Made by a program: the position numbers and the translations under genes. This document shows, in pieces, positions 53,297 to 61,888 of a DNA stretch of 64,000 nucleotides. The notes under the pieces were generated by a model. That model was given only the letters and a program-made list of their open reading frames with translations, had not been told where the DNA came from and did no database searches. The stretch comes from Natronosalvus caseinilyticus (lineage in GTDB: Archaea; Halobacteriota; Halobacteria; Halobacteriales; Natrialbaceae): NCBI RefSeq assembly GCF_017357105.1, contig NZ_CP071596.1, positions 1,302,001 through 1,366,000 on the forward strand, written 5' to 3'. How positions within the stretch are numbered: the first letter of the stretch is position 1; each line of letters opens with the position of its first letter.

Positions 53297-54463
53297 ATGT
53301 CTAAAACGCACGTGGCTGGGATTGGACTCACACCTTTCGGGGCCCACGAAGGGCGCTCCGGACGAGATCTATTCGCGGAGGCTGGGTTGGCTGCGCTCAA
53401 TGATGCCAATGTACATCCTAATGCAGTCGAGGAGGTCTATTACGGCAATTTCATCGGTGAACTCGCTGAAGGGCAGGGTCACCAGGGGCCGCTGATGGCC
53501 GACGCGATTGGCGTGACTGCACCGACAAGACGACTTGAGGGCGCGTGTGCATCGAGCGGCTTAGCTGTTCGCGACGCCGTTCGAGCGATCGAATCCGGCC
53601 AGACGGATGTCGCTATCGTCGGCGGGATGGAACGGCTGACCAACATGAGTACGACGGCAGTTACCAGCGGGTTAGCGACAGCCGCTGATGCGGCGTACGA
53701 AGGCCGAGCAGGTATCACGTTCCCAGGCGCGTATGCGTTGATGGCGAACGCCTACTTCAATCAATATGGTGGATCGAGAACCGATCTCGCCCATATCGCG
53801 GTCAAGAATCATGCGAATGCGACCACGAACCCACACGCCCACTTTCCACGTTCGATCACCATCGACGAGGCTCTCAATGCACCAATGGTTGCCTCACCAC
53901 TCGGACTGTATGACGCGTGTCCGATCAGCGATGGGGCTGCTGCCCTCGTTTTGACCAGCGAACGGTACGCTGAATCTCGAAGCCTCGAGACTCCAGTCGC
54001 GATCACCGGGTCCGGTGCCGGATCTGACCGACTTGCACTCCAGGATCGGTCCTCAATAACGTACACGCCGGCAACCGAAGAAGCAGCAACCGACGCGTAC
54101 GACGCCGCCGGAATTGACCCGAAAGACATCGACTTCGCGGAAGTCCACGACTGCTTTACCATCGCGGAGGTACTGGCTCTCGAATCGCTGGGGCTCGCCG
54201 AACGCGGTAACGGTATTCGACATGCTCGAGACGGCGTGACAACCCCAGACGGGCGAATCCCGGTTAATCTATCCGGCGGGCTGAAAGCAAAAGGTCATCC
54301 AGTCGGTGCAACGGGCGCTGCACAAGTCGCCGCGGTCACCGGGTTGCTATCGGGGTCACATCCCAACGCGTCGAAAGTACCAGACGCCACAGTCGGCATA
54401 GCTCACAACGCAGGCGGAACGGTCGCAAGCGCTACTGTCCACGTATTGGAGGTGATCAAATGA
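53297..54463 (+). CDS. SCP2-type thiolase
   Basis: The 388-residue thiolase starts MSKTHVAGIGLTPFG and has nucleophile Cys84 in LEGACASSGLAVRD, His284 in AEVHDCFTIAEVLALE and His334 in GLKAKGHPVGATGAAQ. Archaeal SCP2-type thiolases pair with an OB-fold DUF35 protein, here the next gene (4-nt overlap). It could make or split acetoacetyl-CoA or a beta-keto-dicarboxyl-CoA. In this island cleavage after crotonyl-CoA formation is the simplest reading, though the same family also works with HMG-CoA synthase in mevalonate synthesis; no synthase is present here. Confidence 0.93.
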   Translation: MSKTHVAGIGLTPFGAHEGRSGRDLFAEAGLAALNDANVHPNAVEEVYYGNFIGELAEGQGHQGPLMADAIGVTAPTRRLEGACASSGLAVRDAVRAIESGQTDVAIVGGMERLTNMSTTAVTSGLATAADAAYEGRAGITFPGAYALMANAYFNQYGGSRTDLAHIAVKNHANATTNPHAHFPRSITIDEALNAPMVASPLGLYDACPISDGAAALVLTSERYAESRSLETPVAITGSGAGSDRLALQDRSSITYTPATEEAATDAYDAAGIDPKDIDFAEVHDCFTIAEVLALESLGLAERGNGIRHARDGVTTPDGRIPVNLSGGLKAKGHPVGATGAAQVAAVTGLLSGSHPNASKVPDATVGIAHNAGGTVASATVHVLEVIK

Positions 54464-54849
54464 GTGCCGGAGGCAACGAGGATGTCCCGGAGTACAATGA
54501 CTTTCTTGAGGCGGTCGATGCGGGTGACCCCTTCGCACTCGTCTGCCCAAACGATCATCACTGGATCCCCCCGCGGCGTGTCTGTCCGTCCTGCGGGTCG
54601 ACGGAGCTCCGTCGTGAATCCGTACCGACCACCGGTTCCGTCGTGACGTACACTCGAATCGAGGTTCCGCCATCTGAGTTTGTCGATGATGTCCCGTATA
54701 CGACTGGTATTGCCTCGTTCGGGCCTGTCTCGATCACTGGTTTGTTACGAGGGGTCGATCCCGCTAATCTCGAGATAGGACAAACTGTGACGCTCTTACT
54801 CGAGCACACAGCTGCTGATGAGGAAGTCGTTACGTTTCGGCCGAAGTGA
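54460..54849 (+). CDS. Zn-ribbon OB-fold protein (DUF35), thiolase partner
   Basis: The 129-residue protein has a short N-terminal helix (NDFLEAVDAGD), a rubredoxin-like zinc ribbon (Cys29, Cys42, Cys45; LVCPNDHHWIPPRRVCPSCGS), then an OB fold (GSVVTYTRIEVPPSEF, ITGLLRGVDPANLEIGQTVTLLLE). The normal first pair CxxC is here CPNDHH, so His33 or His34 may replace one Cys as zinc ligand. DUF35 proteins dock acyl-CoA to the thiolase or join it to HMG-CoA synthase in archaeal three-part complexes. It overlaps the thiolase gene by 4 nt (ATGA). Confidence 0.9.
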   Translation: MSAGGNEDVPEYNDFLEAVDAGDPFALVCPNDHHWIPPRRVCPSCGSTELRRESVPTTGSVVTYTRIEVPPSEFVDDVPYTTGIASFGPVSITGLLRGVDPANLEIGQTVTLLLEHTAADEEVVTFRPK

Positions 54850-54977
54850 TCAGATCGCGAGCGATACGATTGCGCCTGTTCGAGTGGACATCGGTTTTGC
54901 GACTTCAGTCCGGCAATCTACGCTACCCATGCGGTGTCAGACCGAAAACAAATACGTATTAGTTAATCGAGCCGTTT

Positions 54978-56372
54978 ATGCAGATCATGACCCCCGAGCG
55001 GGACCTCTGTACGTACTGTGCCGAACTCGAGTACACGCAACTTCCAGACGATGTGCAGAATTTGGCCGGTCAGTTTGTCCTGGATACCCTTGGAATCGCG
55101 ATCCGAGCGGCCGACAAAGATTCGAGCCGAGCCCTGACAGCTGGCGCAGACGACGTTCTAACCGGAACCCCGGAGTGTACCGTCTGGGCCACTGGCGACC
55201 GAGAGTCAGCCACGTACGCGGCGTTTGTGAACGCCTCGTTCGTTCACACGCTCGAACTCGACGACACCCATCGGGAAGCAGTGATTCATCCAGGAGCGCC
55301 TATCGTTCCGACTGCGTTCGCGATCGGCGAGCGCGAGGGAGCCACCGGCCACGACCTGCTCACAGCCGTCGTCGCTGGCTACGAGGTCGCTTGCCGACTG
55401 GGGATGGCTCTCAATAATCATCGCGTTCATCTCGAACGCGGATTTCATGGCACAGCGACGTGTGGCGTGTTCGGTGCGGCCGTCGCCGGGGGGTTACTCG
55501 CTGGTTTTGACGCGGACGAACTCGAGAACCTCCTCGGAATCACGCTCAGCCAGGCATCGGGTTCGCTGCAGTACAAAGCCAACGGCGCCTGGACCAAGCG
55601 GATTCATCCAGGACTGGCCGCACGAGACGCCGTACTCGCCGTGGCACTCGCAAAACAGGGGTTCAGAGGAGCGGCGGAACCGATTACCGGACGGCACGGC
55701 TTCCTCGAGATGTTCGGCGTTGATCCGGACGTAGAGCGGCTAACCGAAGGACTGGGCGACGACCACGAAATCCAGCGTACGGGGATCAAGCCGTATGCGT
55801 GCTGTCGGTACAACCACCCGGCGATTGACGCGACGCTCGAGGTGGTCATAGAACACGACATTGATCCGGAGGAGATTACGAATATTATGCTCGAAACGTT
55901 CGAAAGTGCATACGAACTGAGCCAGCCGGTGGAACGAAAAATACGCCCGGAGAACGTGGTCGATGCTCAGTTCAGTCCGCAGTACGCAGTCGCCGTCGCC
56001 GCAATCGACCGACAGGCGCTCGCATCGCAGTACACGCGTGAACGCCTCAATGATTCGGAGCTACGTTCGCTGTTAGAGCGGGTCACTGTTCGCGAAGCCG
56101 AATCGATGACCGAACACTTCCCGTCAGCCTGGCCAGCCCGGGTATCGGTTGAAACTAATCGCGGAACCTATACGGCCAGAGTCGATGGCCCCAGTGGCGA
56201 ACCGGAAGCGCGCCTGACCGAGACTGAAATGATCGAGAAGTTCCGATCCTTGACTGAACCACGAACCACAGCGACTGGGCAAGATGCCGTTGTTGAGGCG
56301 GTCCTTTCCCTCGAGTCACGCGACATCCGCGACGTGGCATCGACGATTGCGGGGGCGATCGATTCAAACTAA
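54978..56372 (+). CDS. MmgE/PrpD family protein
   Basis: The 464-residue all-helical family protein starts with YCAELEYTQLPDDVQNLAGQFVLDTLGIAI, followed by ASFVHTLELDDTHREAVIHPGAPIVPTAFAIGE, GTATCGVFGAAVAGG, GITLSQASGSLQYKANGAWTKRIHPGLAARD (a hallmark stretch), and YACCRYNHPAIDATLEV. The family includes 2-methylcitrate dehydratase, cis-aconitate decarboxylase and iminodisuccinate epimerase. It follows the thiolase/DUF35 pair by 128 nt on the same strand. The reaction could be dehydration of a methylcitrate- or malate-type acid, but no methylcitrate synthase is present. Confidence 0.9.
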   Translation: MQIMTPERDLCTYCAELEYTQLPDDVQNLAGQFVLDTLGIAIRAADKDSSRALTAGADDVLTGTPECTVWATGDRESATYAAFVNASFVHTLELDDTHREAVIHPGAPIVPTAFAIGEREGATGHDLLTAVVAGYEVACRLGMALNNHRVHLERGFHGTATCGVFGAAVAGGLLAGFDADELENLLGITLSQASGSLQYKANGAWTKRIHPGLAARDAVLAVALAKQGFRGAAEPITGRHGFLEMFGVDPDVERLTEGLGDDHEIQRTGIKPYACCRYNHPAIDATLEVVIEHDIDPEEITNIMLETFESAYELSQPVERKIRPENVVDAQFSPQYAVAVAAIDRQALASQYTRERLNDSELRSLLERVTVREAESMTEHFPSAWPARVSVETNRGTYTARVDGPSGEPEARLTETEMIEKFRSLTEPRTTATGQDAVVEAVLSLESRDIRDVASTIAGAIDSN

Positions 56373-56379
56373 CGCGGGG

Positions 56380-57312
56380 TCAATCCGTTATCGACTCGCC
56401 AAGTGTATCTTCGTATTTCTCCTGTTCCGTTTCGGGGAGGAATTGTTCCTCCCACTCGACGATCTGGGGGAACCCAGAAAACTCGTGAAGACCGCCGATC
56501 GGTAATTCATCCATCTCCTTGTAGACCTCGCCGACGGCATCAGTCCCCTCCGATTTCACCTTTACCGCTGCCTCGTACATCGAAATGATCGCCGTACGCG
56601 TACAGATTCCTGGATAGAGAAGAATGTCAAAGCCAGCTGACTCGAGTTCGTCTGCGTCCATCAGCGGCGAGATACCCGTACAGTTGTACAGGAGCGGGCC
56701 ATCAACGCCAGCGCCGACCTCCTCAACTTCGTCTGTGGTGGTCGGCCCCTCCACGAATGCGACGTCGGCGCCAGCGTCCAGAAACGCGTTCGCTCTGCTG
56801 ATTGCCTTCTTGACGGTCCCGTCGACGGCACCGAGCGCGTCGGTTCGAGCGATGATGACGAAGTCCTCGTCCCGTTCATCGCGAACGCTGGCGGCGGCTT
56901 CGACTTTTCCGACGGCTTCCTCCCTGCCGATCACCTGTCGCCCCTCGACGTGACCGCATCGTTTCGGAAACGTCTGGTCTTCAATCTGAATGCCGCCGAG
57001 GCCAGCGTTGATGTACTCCCTGACGGTCCGGATCGTATTGACCGCATTTCCGAAGCCGTTGTCCGCATCAGCGATCAGCGGCACATCGATCGTTTCCTGG
57101 ATATTTCTGGCATTACGGACCATCTCGGTCATCGTGATTAGTCCCGAATCGGGGTAACCAGTCGTCGACAGTGAGGTCCCGTAACCGGTCATGTAGGCCG
57201 CGTCGAACCCGACCTTGTCGATCACCCGTGCTGTCAACGGGTCGTGGGAGCCAGGACAGACGAGAATTTCGTCCTGTTCGAGTCGCTCTTTCAACTGCGT
57301 GCTGTAACGCAT
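56380..57312 (-). CDS. Isocitrate lyase/PEP mutase-superfamily lyase (methylisocitrate/dimethylmalate lyase-like)
   Basis: The 310-residue alpha/beta-barrel has YMTGYGTSLSTTGYPDSG, PLIADADNGFGNA (Mg site), GIQIEDQTFPKRCGHVEGRQVI with the full KRCGH motif at 117-121 (Cys119 catalytic), and ARTDALGAVDG. This pattern fits C-C lyases of the methylisocitrate and 2,3-dimethylmalate type, which release pyruvate from a C5-C7 di- or tricarboxylate. It converges on the MmgE/PrpD gene (7 nt between stops) and is divergent from tctC. Together with the LeuCD-like hydro-lyase it would give a hydratase-lyase route. Confidence 0.9.
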   Translation of the reverse strand: MRYSTQLKERLEQDEILVCPGSHDPLTARVIDKVGFDAAYMTGYGTSLSTTGYPDSGLITMTEMVRNARNIQETIDVPLIADADNGFGNAVNTIRTVREYINAGLGGIQIEDQTFPKRCGHVEGRQVIGREEAVGKVEAAASVRDERDEDFVIIARTDALGAVDGTVKKAISRANAFLDAGADVAFVEGPTTTDEVEEVGAGVDGPLLYNCTGISPLMDADELESAGFDILLYPGICTRTAIISMYEAAVKVKSEGTDAVGEVYKEMDELPIGGLHEFSGFPQIVEWEEQFLPETEQEKYEDTLGESITD

Positions 57313-57497
57313 ACTGAGGAACGATCCGTGTGCGTGGGGATAACAGTTGTGAAAACGGCACTACTCTTGATGTATGACTGTTGATAATTGTCCGAGGCTA
57401 TGATGTGAAAAACGGTTGTAGCGACATGTGGCAACAATTGCCTAGAGGGACTTTTTAATGATAGTCCTCGACAATCATCCGCCGGAGCCTAACAGCC
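57313..57497. promoter_or_regulatory. Divergent promoter region, lyase/tctC
   Basis: This spacer is AT-rich. A TATA-like CTTTTTAATG at 57451-57460 precedes tctC by ~40 nt and predicts a short leader. CAATTGCCTAG at 57435-57445 overlaps the expected BRE side and also occurs at 49159-49169 before the IclR gene, flanked in both by TGG and GG. It is a candidate IclR-operator half, but this is only pattern likeness. Confidence 0.5.
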
Positions 57498-58571
57498 ATG
57501 GATACGAATAGAAGAGAATTCGCGAAGAAGCTGGCGCTCGGCGGTGCGGGAATGTCACTGCTCGCAGGATGTCTCACCGACGATGGGGAAGGAAATGGGA
57601 ACGGAAACGGTAACGGAGGTAATGGAAACGGCAACGGAGGTAACGGGAACGGAAACGGAGGTAACGGGAACGGAAACGGTGGTGACGACTTCCCGGATGA
57701 AACGATCACACTCGTCGTGCCTGGAAGTGCTGGCGGAGGGACCGACACCTACTCTCGCGAACTCGGCCCGGCCCTAGGTGATGCACTCGGGGTTCCCGTC
57801 CAGATCGATAACCGGCCCGGTGGCAACCAGCTCATCGGCCCCGGTCACGTTGCGAATCAGGAAGCTGACGGCTACACAATCGCCGTCGTTAATCTCCCTG
57901 CCGTGCCCGCTGGCTGGCTAATCGAAGAGCCCGATTTCGACCTTCGGTCGTTTGAAGGTCTCGGTGGGTTCGCCGGTGAAGGCGCCGTCATGGTCGTCAA
58001 CAACGACTACGCAGATTGGGAGCCCGAAGAAGTCCTCGAGGCCTATCGAACCGGTGAGTTCTCGAATATCGGTGTCGTCCACCTGGGCAGTTTCCACATG
58101 ATGGGCGCCGTACTCGAATCGGAGGATTACTTCGACGTCTCCTTCGAGTGGGTCGGCTACCCGGACGCGGCCGAACACAATCGTGCGGTCGCTTCTGGTG
58201 AAATTCCGGCAGCGTTCTCTTCAGAAGCAGGAGCGAGTCAGCTTGTCAATGAGGGCGAGGTAACCCCGATGTTCACGACGAACGAGACGGACCTTTACGA
58301 TGTCCCTACTATCGAAGATATGGGTTACCCGCCGGCGGACTTCATCTCCCAGAGCCGGGGTTTCACCGTACTCGAGGACGTTCCGGACAACCGAAAGGAC
58401 ATCCTTGCCGACGGAATGGAAGAAGCGGTGACCAGTGATAGCGTTCAGGACTGGGCGGAATCGACCGGCCAGAACGTCTTCTACACCCCGCGCGAGGAGT
58501 TCGACGAGAACTTCCACCGGATCATTGACGAACTGCCGGATCTCATCGACCTCGATCAGTTCTCGGGATAA
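57498..58571 (+). CDS. tctC: Tripartite tricarboxylate transporter substrate-binding protein TctC
   Basis: The 357-residue protein has a Tat signal (Arg5-Arg6 in NRREFAKKL), lipobox LLAGC with Cys25, and a Gly-Asn linker (~32-62) as in the livK product. The Bug/TctC fold follows: ETITLVVPGSAGGGTDTYSRELGPALG, VPVQIDNRPGGNQLIGPGHVANQEADGYTIAV, and a C-terminal domain ending in FHRIIDELPDLIDL. TctC binds citrate, other tri- or dicarboxylates or small aromatics outside the cell and hands them to TctAB. It starts a three-gene operon and is the likely intake of the island's substrate. Confidence 0.93.
   Translation: MDTNRREFAKKLALGGAGMSLLAGCLTDDGEGNGNGNGNGGNGNGNGGNGNGNGGNGNGNGGDDFPDETITLVVPGSAGGGTDTYSRELGPALGDALGVPVQIDNRPGGNQLIGPGHVANQEADGYTIAVVNLPAVPAGWLIEEPDFDLRSFEGLGGFAGEGAVMVVNNDYADWEPEEVLEAYRTGEFSNIGVVHLGSFHMMGAVLESEDYFDVSFEWVGYPDAAEHNRAVASGEIPAAFSSEAGASQLVNEGEVTPMFTTNETDLYDVPTIEDMGYPPADFISQSRGFTVLEDVPDNRKDILADGMEEAVTSDSVQDWAESTGQNVFYTPREEFDENFHRIIDELPDLIDLDQFSG
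57590..57681. repeat. Gly-Asn coding repeat in tctC
   Basis: Tandem 12- and 15-nt units built on GGAAACGG/GGTAACGG encode Gly-Asn runs in the linker after the lipid anchor. The DNA resembles the livK repeat (30290-30365) and may have spread by gene conversion or arisen independently. Confidence 0.7.
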
Positions 58572-58602
58572 AAAACGAATAATAGCAGCAGGCCACTAAC
58601 CA

Positions 58603-59142
58603 ATGAAATCATCTCTAAATCGACTACGGGTAATCGACGGCGAGACAGTGTTCACGGGGATTCTCCTCGTTATTGCAGTGTACATGTTCGTCGAAGCTGC
58701 GACGTTTTCCTCTCGGGCAGCGACGTTTCCCCGAGCGATATCGGGGGCTGCAATAGTTGGGTGCGTACTGCTGCTGATTTCACCGTTTCTTCCCGGCCCG
58801 ATTCGATCGTTCGTCGAAGAGGACGCACGAATCGTTAAACAGGACGATGCCACAGCTAAAGCGGACGAGACGCCAGCCGACAGTGATCCTGAAGAGTCCG
58901 AGCTCAAACCGATCAATAGCGCCTATACAGCGCTGATGATCGGGGGATACGTGATCGTTGCGTATCTCGCCGGGTTCTTTGTCGCAACACCGCTGTTCGT
59001 CCTCGCGTACATATTTGTGTTCGACATTAATCGTCTGTACGGTTCGATGATCCTTATCGCGAGCGTTCTCGTGATAGCTGGACTCGAAAGAGCACTTAAT
59101 GCACCGTTGGACGAGGGACTCATCTTCACGGTGGGATTCTAA
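58603..59142 (+). CDS. tctB: Tripartite tricarboxylate transporter small membrane subunit TctB
   Basis: The 179-residue protein has about four membrane helices: ~16-31, ~42-62, ~109-128 (IGGYVIVAYLAGFFVATPLF) and ~146-162 (SMILIASVLVIAGLERAL). An acidic cytoplasmic loop rich in Asp/Glu and Ala (78-100) separates the second and third helices. This is the TctB shape. Its stop overlaps the tctA start (TAATG), so the two are coupled. TctB supports TctA, but its exact task is unknown. Confidence 0.87.
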   Translation: MKSSLNRLRVIDGETVFTGILLVIAVYMFVEAATFSSRAATFPRAISGAAIVGCVLLLISPFLPGPIRSFVEEDARIVKQDDATAKADETPADSDPEESELKPINSAYTALMIGGYVIVAYLAGFFVATPLFVLAYIFVFDINRLYGSMILIASVLVIAGLERALNAPLDEGLIFTVGF

Positions 59143-60623
59143 TGTACGACGCATTCCTCGAGGCGCTCTGGTACGTCCTCTCCGTCGAGACGTTACTGTG
59201 GATCCTGATGGGATTCTGTTTCGGCGTCATCCTCGGTGCAATTCCGGGCGTCGGAACAGCCGTCGGCATGGCACTCGTCTTGCCGCTCACAATCTTCGTT
59301 GATGGAACGACTGCCGTAATCCTCTTGACCTGTATCTACATGGGTGGGATGTACGGCGGGAGTATCTCCGCAATCCTGCTCAACGTTCCGGGGACAGCAG
59401 GTTCGGCAGCGACGACGTTCGACGGGTACCCAATGTCCCGAAAAGGACAGGCGGTCACCGCACTTTCGATTTCGGCTGCCTCGTCCGCAATTGGTGGACT
59501 GATCTCCGTGATCATCCTGTTTTTGATCACCCCATTTATTATCGAACTAGTCCTGTTGTTCAATTCACCAGACCTCTTCCTTGTCGCCTTGCTCGGGTTA
59601 GCGATGATTACCGTTGTCTCACGAGGTTCAATGGTGAAAGGGTTGACCATTGGTATGTTCGGCCTGCTGTTTTCGACCGTTGGTGTTTCACCAACTGCTC
59701 CTGACGTCCGGTATAACTTCGACAGCGTCCTGTTGTACGACGGTCTAAACATCGTCGCCGCATTACTCGGTCTGTTTGCGATCAGCGAGATGATCAAACT
59801 CGCCGCGGAACGAGGCGGAATCGCCAAATCCGACACCGAACTATCTGGGAGCGTCGCCGAAGGCATTGCCTTCACCATCTACCACCCGTGGTACGTGATC
59901 AAATCAAGTTTGATCGGCACGATCATTGGAGCGCTCCCAGGAGCCGGTTCGTCGATGGCGAACTTCGTTGCCTACAGCGAGGCGATGCGTTCGTCGGGCA
60001 TGGCTGATTCGTTCGGAAAGGGCGACAAACGCGGTGTTCTCGCGTCAGAGGCCTCGAATAACTCAGCCGTGGGTGGTGCACTCATCCCAACACTTTCGTT
60101 CGGTATTCCCGGAAGCGCGTCAACGGCCATCCTCCTCGGCGGGTTCCTCATGCACGGTCTGAACCCCGGCCCCTCGCTGTTCGGGTCGAATCTCAATATT
60201 ACCTTCAGTATCTACCTGGCCGTCGCGATTGGTGTTATCGTACTAATCCCGCTTCTCGGATTACTCGTAATCACCCAACTCGGTCACTTGACGAAGGTCA
60301 ACACCGATTACATCATCCCGATTATCGTCGTTCTCTCGATGGCGGGAATCTACACGTCCAACATCAGCTGGATTGATGTACTCACCGTCTTTCTCCTCGG
60401 AATTGGGGGCTATTACATGCGAAAGTATGACTTCTCCATCGTCGCCTTCTTGCTCGGAGCAATCCTGGGCCGAATGGCCGAAGAGAACCTCTTTCGCTCT
60501 CTGCAGATTTCAGGGGGATCGTACGAAATCTTCGTCGAAAGCCCACTCTCAATCGCGATCATCGTCATCACGTTGCTCATCGTCCTCTCACCACAGCTGC
60601 AAAAAATACGCGGGTTGGCGTGA
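59142..60623 (+). CDS. tctA: Tripartite tricarboxylate transporter large permease TctA
   Basis: The 493-residue permease has about twelve helices and the TctA signatures GFCFGVILGAIPGVGTAVGMAL near the N-terminus, YMGGMYGGSISAILLNVPGT, and a second inverted copy GTIIGALPGAGSSMANFVAY followed by ASNNSAVGGALIPTLSFGIPGS. These repeats form the substrate pore, driven by an ion gradient (sodium in known systems, apt for a halophile). With TctC and TctB it forms a complete secondary uptake system. Confidence 0.93.
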   Translation: MYDAFLEALWYVLSVETLLWILMGFCFGVILGAIPGVGTAVGMALVLPLTIFVDGTTAVILLTCIYMGGMYGGSISAILLNVPGTAGSAATTFDGYPMSRKGQAVTALSISAASSAIGGLISVIILFLITPFIIELVLLFNSPDLFLVALLGLAMITVVSRGSMVKGLTIGMFGLLFSTVGVSPTAPDVRYNFDSVLLYDGLNIVAALLGLFAISEMIKLAAERGGIAKSDTELSGSVAEGIAFTIYHPWYVIKSSLIGTIIGALPGAGSSMANFVAYSEAMRSSGMADSFGKGDKRGVLASEASNNSAVGGALIPTLSFGIPGSASTAILLGGFLMHGLNPGPSLFGSNLNITFSIYLAVAIGVIVLIPLLGLLVITQLGHLTKVNTDYIIPIIVVLSMAGIYTSNISWIDVLTVFLLGIGGYYMRKYDFSIVAFLLGAILGRMAEENLFRSLQISGGSYEIFVESPLSIAIIVITLLIVLSPQLQKIRGLA

Positions 60624-60754
60624 GGAGTCCTTAAACAACGATTCGTCACGGTTCTTTCTACTATCTCGCTTTCAAAAACGAGTGCTCATTCCAAGAATCG
60701 CTTTCGAACCCTCAACACTACAAAAGCCAGAGTTTCTGACGGCACGGTTGTCGG

Positions 60755-61186
60755 CTAGTTATCCACGATAGAGACGACAGCACAGGAAGCGTTGAGCAGA
60801 ATCGACTGAGCGGTGCTTCCAAAGACCGCTTTACCGGCAGGTGATCGACTTCGCGGCCCGACGACGATGTACCGTACATCGTGCGTGTTTGCGTATTCCA
60901 CGACCTCGCTTGGAGCATCACCGACGAGGCCGACGGGCGTGTATTCCCCGATAGTATCGACGTCCTCGGCGATTGACTCTGCGTGTTCGGTCGCGATTTC
61001 TCGAATTTCGGCCATATCGATTGGCTTTCCAGTCTCCTCGGCGTGATCTTGTTGCCGAGAGACGAACTCTGATTGCCTCATCACGTGAACAACGTGAAGT
61101 GGTTGATCAAATGCCTGGGCGAGTGCCGCCGCTTCCTTGACGACTCTTCGAGCGTGTGCTGATTGATCTACTGCTGCGACGATCAT
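60755..61186 (-). CDS. Universal stress protein UspA family
   Basis: The 143-residue single-domain Usp has MIVAAVDQSAHARRVVKEAA (strand 1 with Asp), LHVVHVM, and YIVVGPRSRSPAGKAVFGSTAQSILLNASCAVVSIV, where GPRxxxxxGxxxxGS matches the ATP-binding G-2x-G-9x-G(S/T) pattern in modified form. Usp proteins help survive starvation or stress; haloarchaea have many. It is alone on its transcript. The codon bias is like the island's. Confidence 0.92.
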   Translation of the reverse strand: MIVAAVDQSAHARRVVKEAAALAQAFDQPLHVVHVMRQSEFVSRQQDHAEETGKPIDMAEIREIATEHAESIAEDVDTIGEYTPVGLVGDAPSEVVEYANTHDVRYIVVGPRSRSPAGKAVFGSTAQSILLNASCAVVSIVDN

Positions 61187-61302
61187 AACACACCTATTCT
61201 CACCAACCCATATGGGTGTTGCTCTTGAACGATGTTTTGACGGCGATCGGTCTCGAACTCTCCATGAGTAGCTGTCTCGGCTTCACGATCTGAGAAACCG
61301 GA

Positions 61303-61797
61303 CTACGCCTCTACTGCCTTTACTTGGTCGAGAACGTGGTCAATCAGCTCACCGAAGTCCGGGTTCTCGTCTGCCCGGACCCACTTGTGAGCGACTGTCC
61401 TGTCGCTCTCGATGACGAAAACACTTCGTCGAGCACTTTCGATGGAACCGTACAGATCCGATCTCACGACGTCGTATTGTCGAATCACGTCGTGGTTCCA
61501 GTCAGACAGCATTGGAAAGTTTAGCCCTTCCTGTTCGATCCAGACATTCAATGCAAACGGTAGATCGACACTGATCCCGTATACCTGCGCATTAAGATCG
61601 TTGAATGCGTGTATCGAATCCCGAAACGCGCACATTTCGTCCGTACAACCGCTCGTAAATGCTGCAGGAAAGAACGCAAGTACGAGCGGTCCGTCTCCAA
61701 GTGCGTCGGAGAGGATGAACTCGGAGATGTCGTTATACGCGCTTCCACCAGCTTTTGGAATCGTGAAATCTGGGGCGATTTCCCCAACAGAAACCAT
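61303..61797 (-). CDS. Peroxiredoxin (AhpE/BCP-type)
   Basis: The 164-residue thioredoxin-fold protein starts MVSVGEIAPDFTIPKAGG and has the peroxidatic motif FFPAAFTSGCTDEMC, with peroxidatic Cys51 and Cys56, then YGISVDLPFALNVWIEQEGLNFPMLSDWNHDV. A GTG start at 61839 would add 14 residues; the ATG is preferred because it gives the family N-terminus. It reduces hydrogen peroxide or organic peroxides with thiol donors. It follows the gene at 61889 by about 90 nt and may share its transcript. Confidence 0.88.
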   Translation of the reverse strand: MVSVGEIAPDFTIPKAGGSAYNDISEFILSDALGDGPLVLAFFPAAFTSGCTDEMCAFRDSIHAFNDLNAQVYGISVDLPFALNVWIEQEGLNFPMLSDWNHDVIRQYDVVRSDLYGSIESARRSVFVIESDRTVAHKWVRADENPDFGELIDHVLDQVKAVEA

Positions 61798-61888
61798 ACC
61801 TGTATCTTCAAGTCCAGCTACATTAGATGTCACGGTCACGGCACTCTTTCTCCAAAGATGTCAGTGGTCTGGCGAGGTCCCCCTGCGA

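Noticed and set aside
54978-57312. Methylcitrate cycle as the function of the MmgE/PrpD and lyase genes
   Set aside because: No 2-methylcitrate synthase or propionyl-CoA enzyme is present, and other enzymes of the island do not belong to that cycle. It remains possible only if the synthase is elsewhere.
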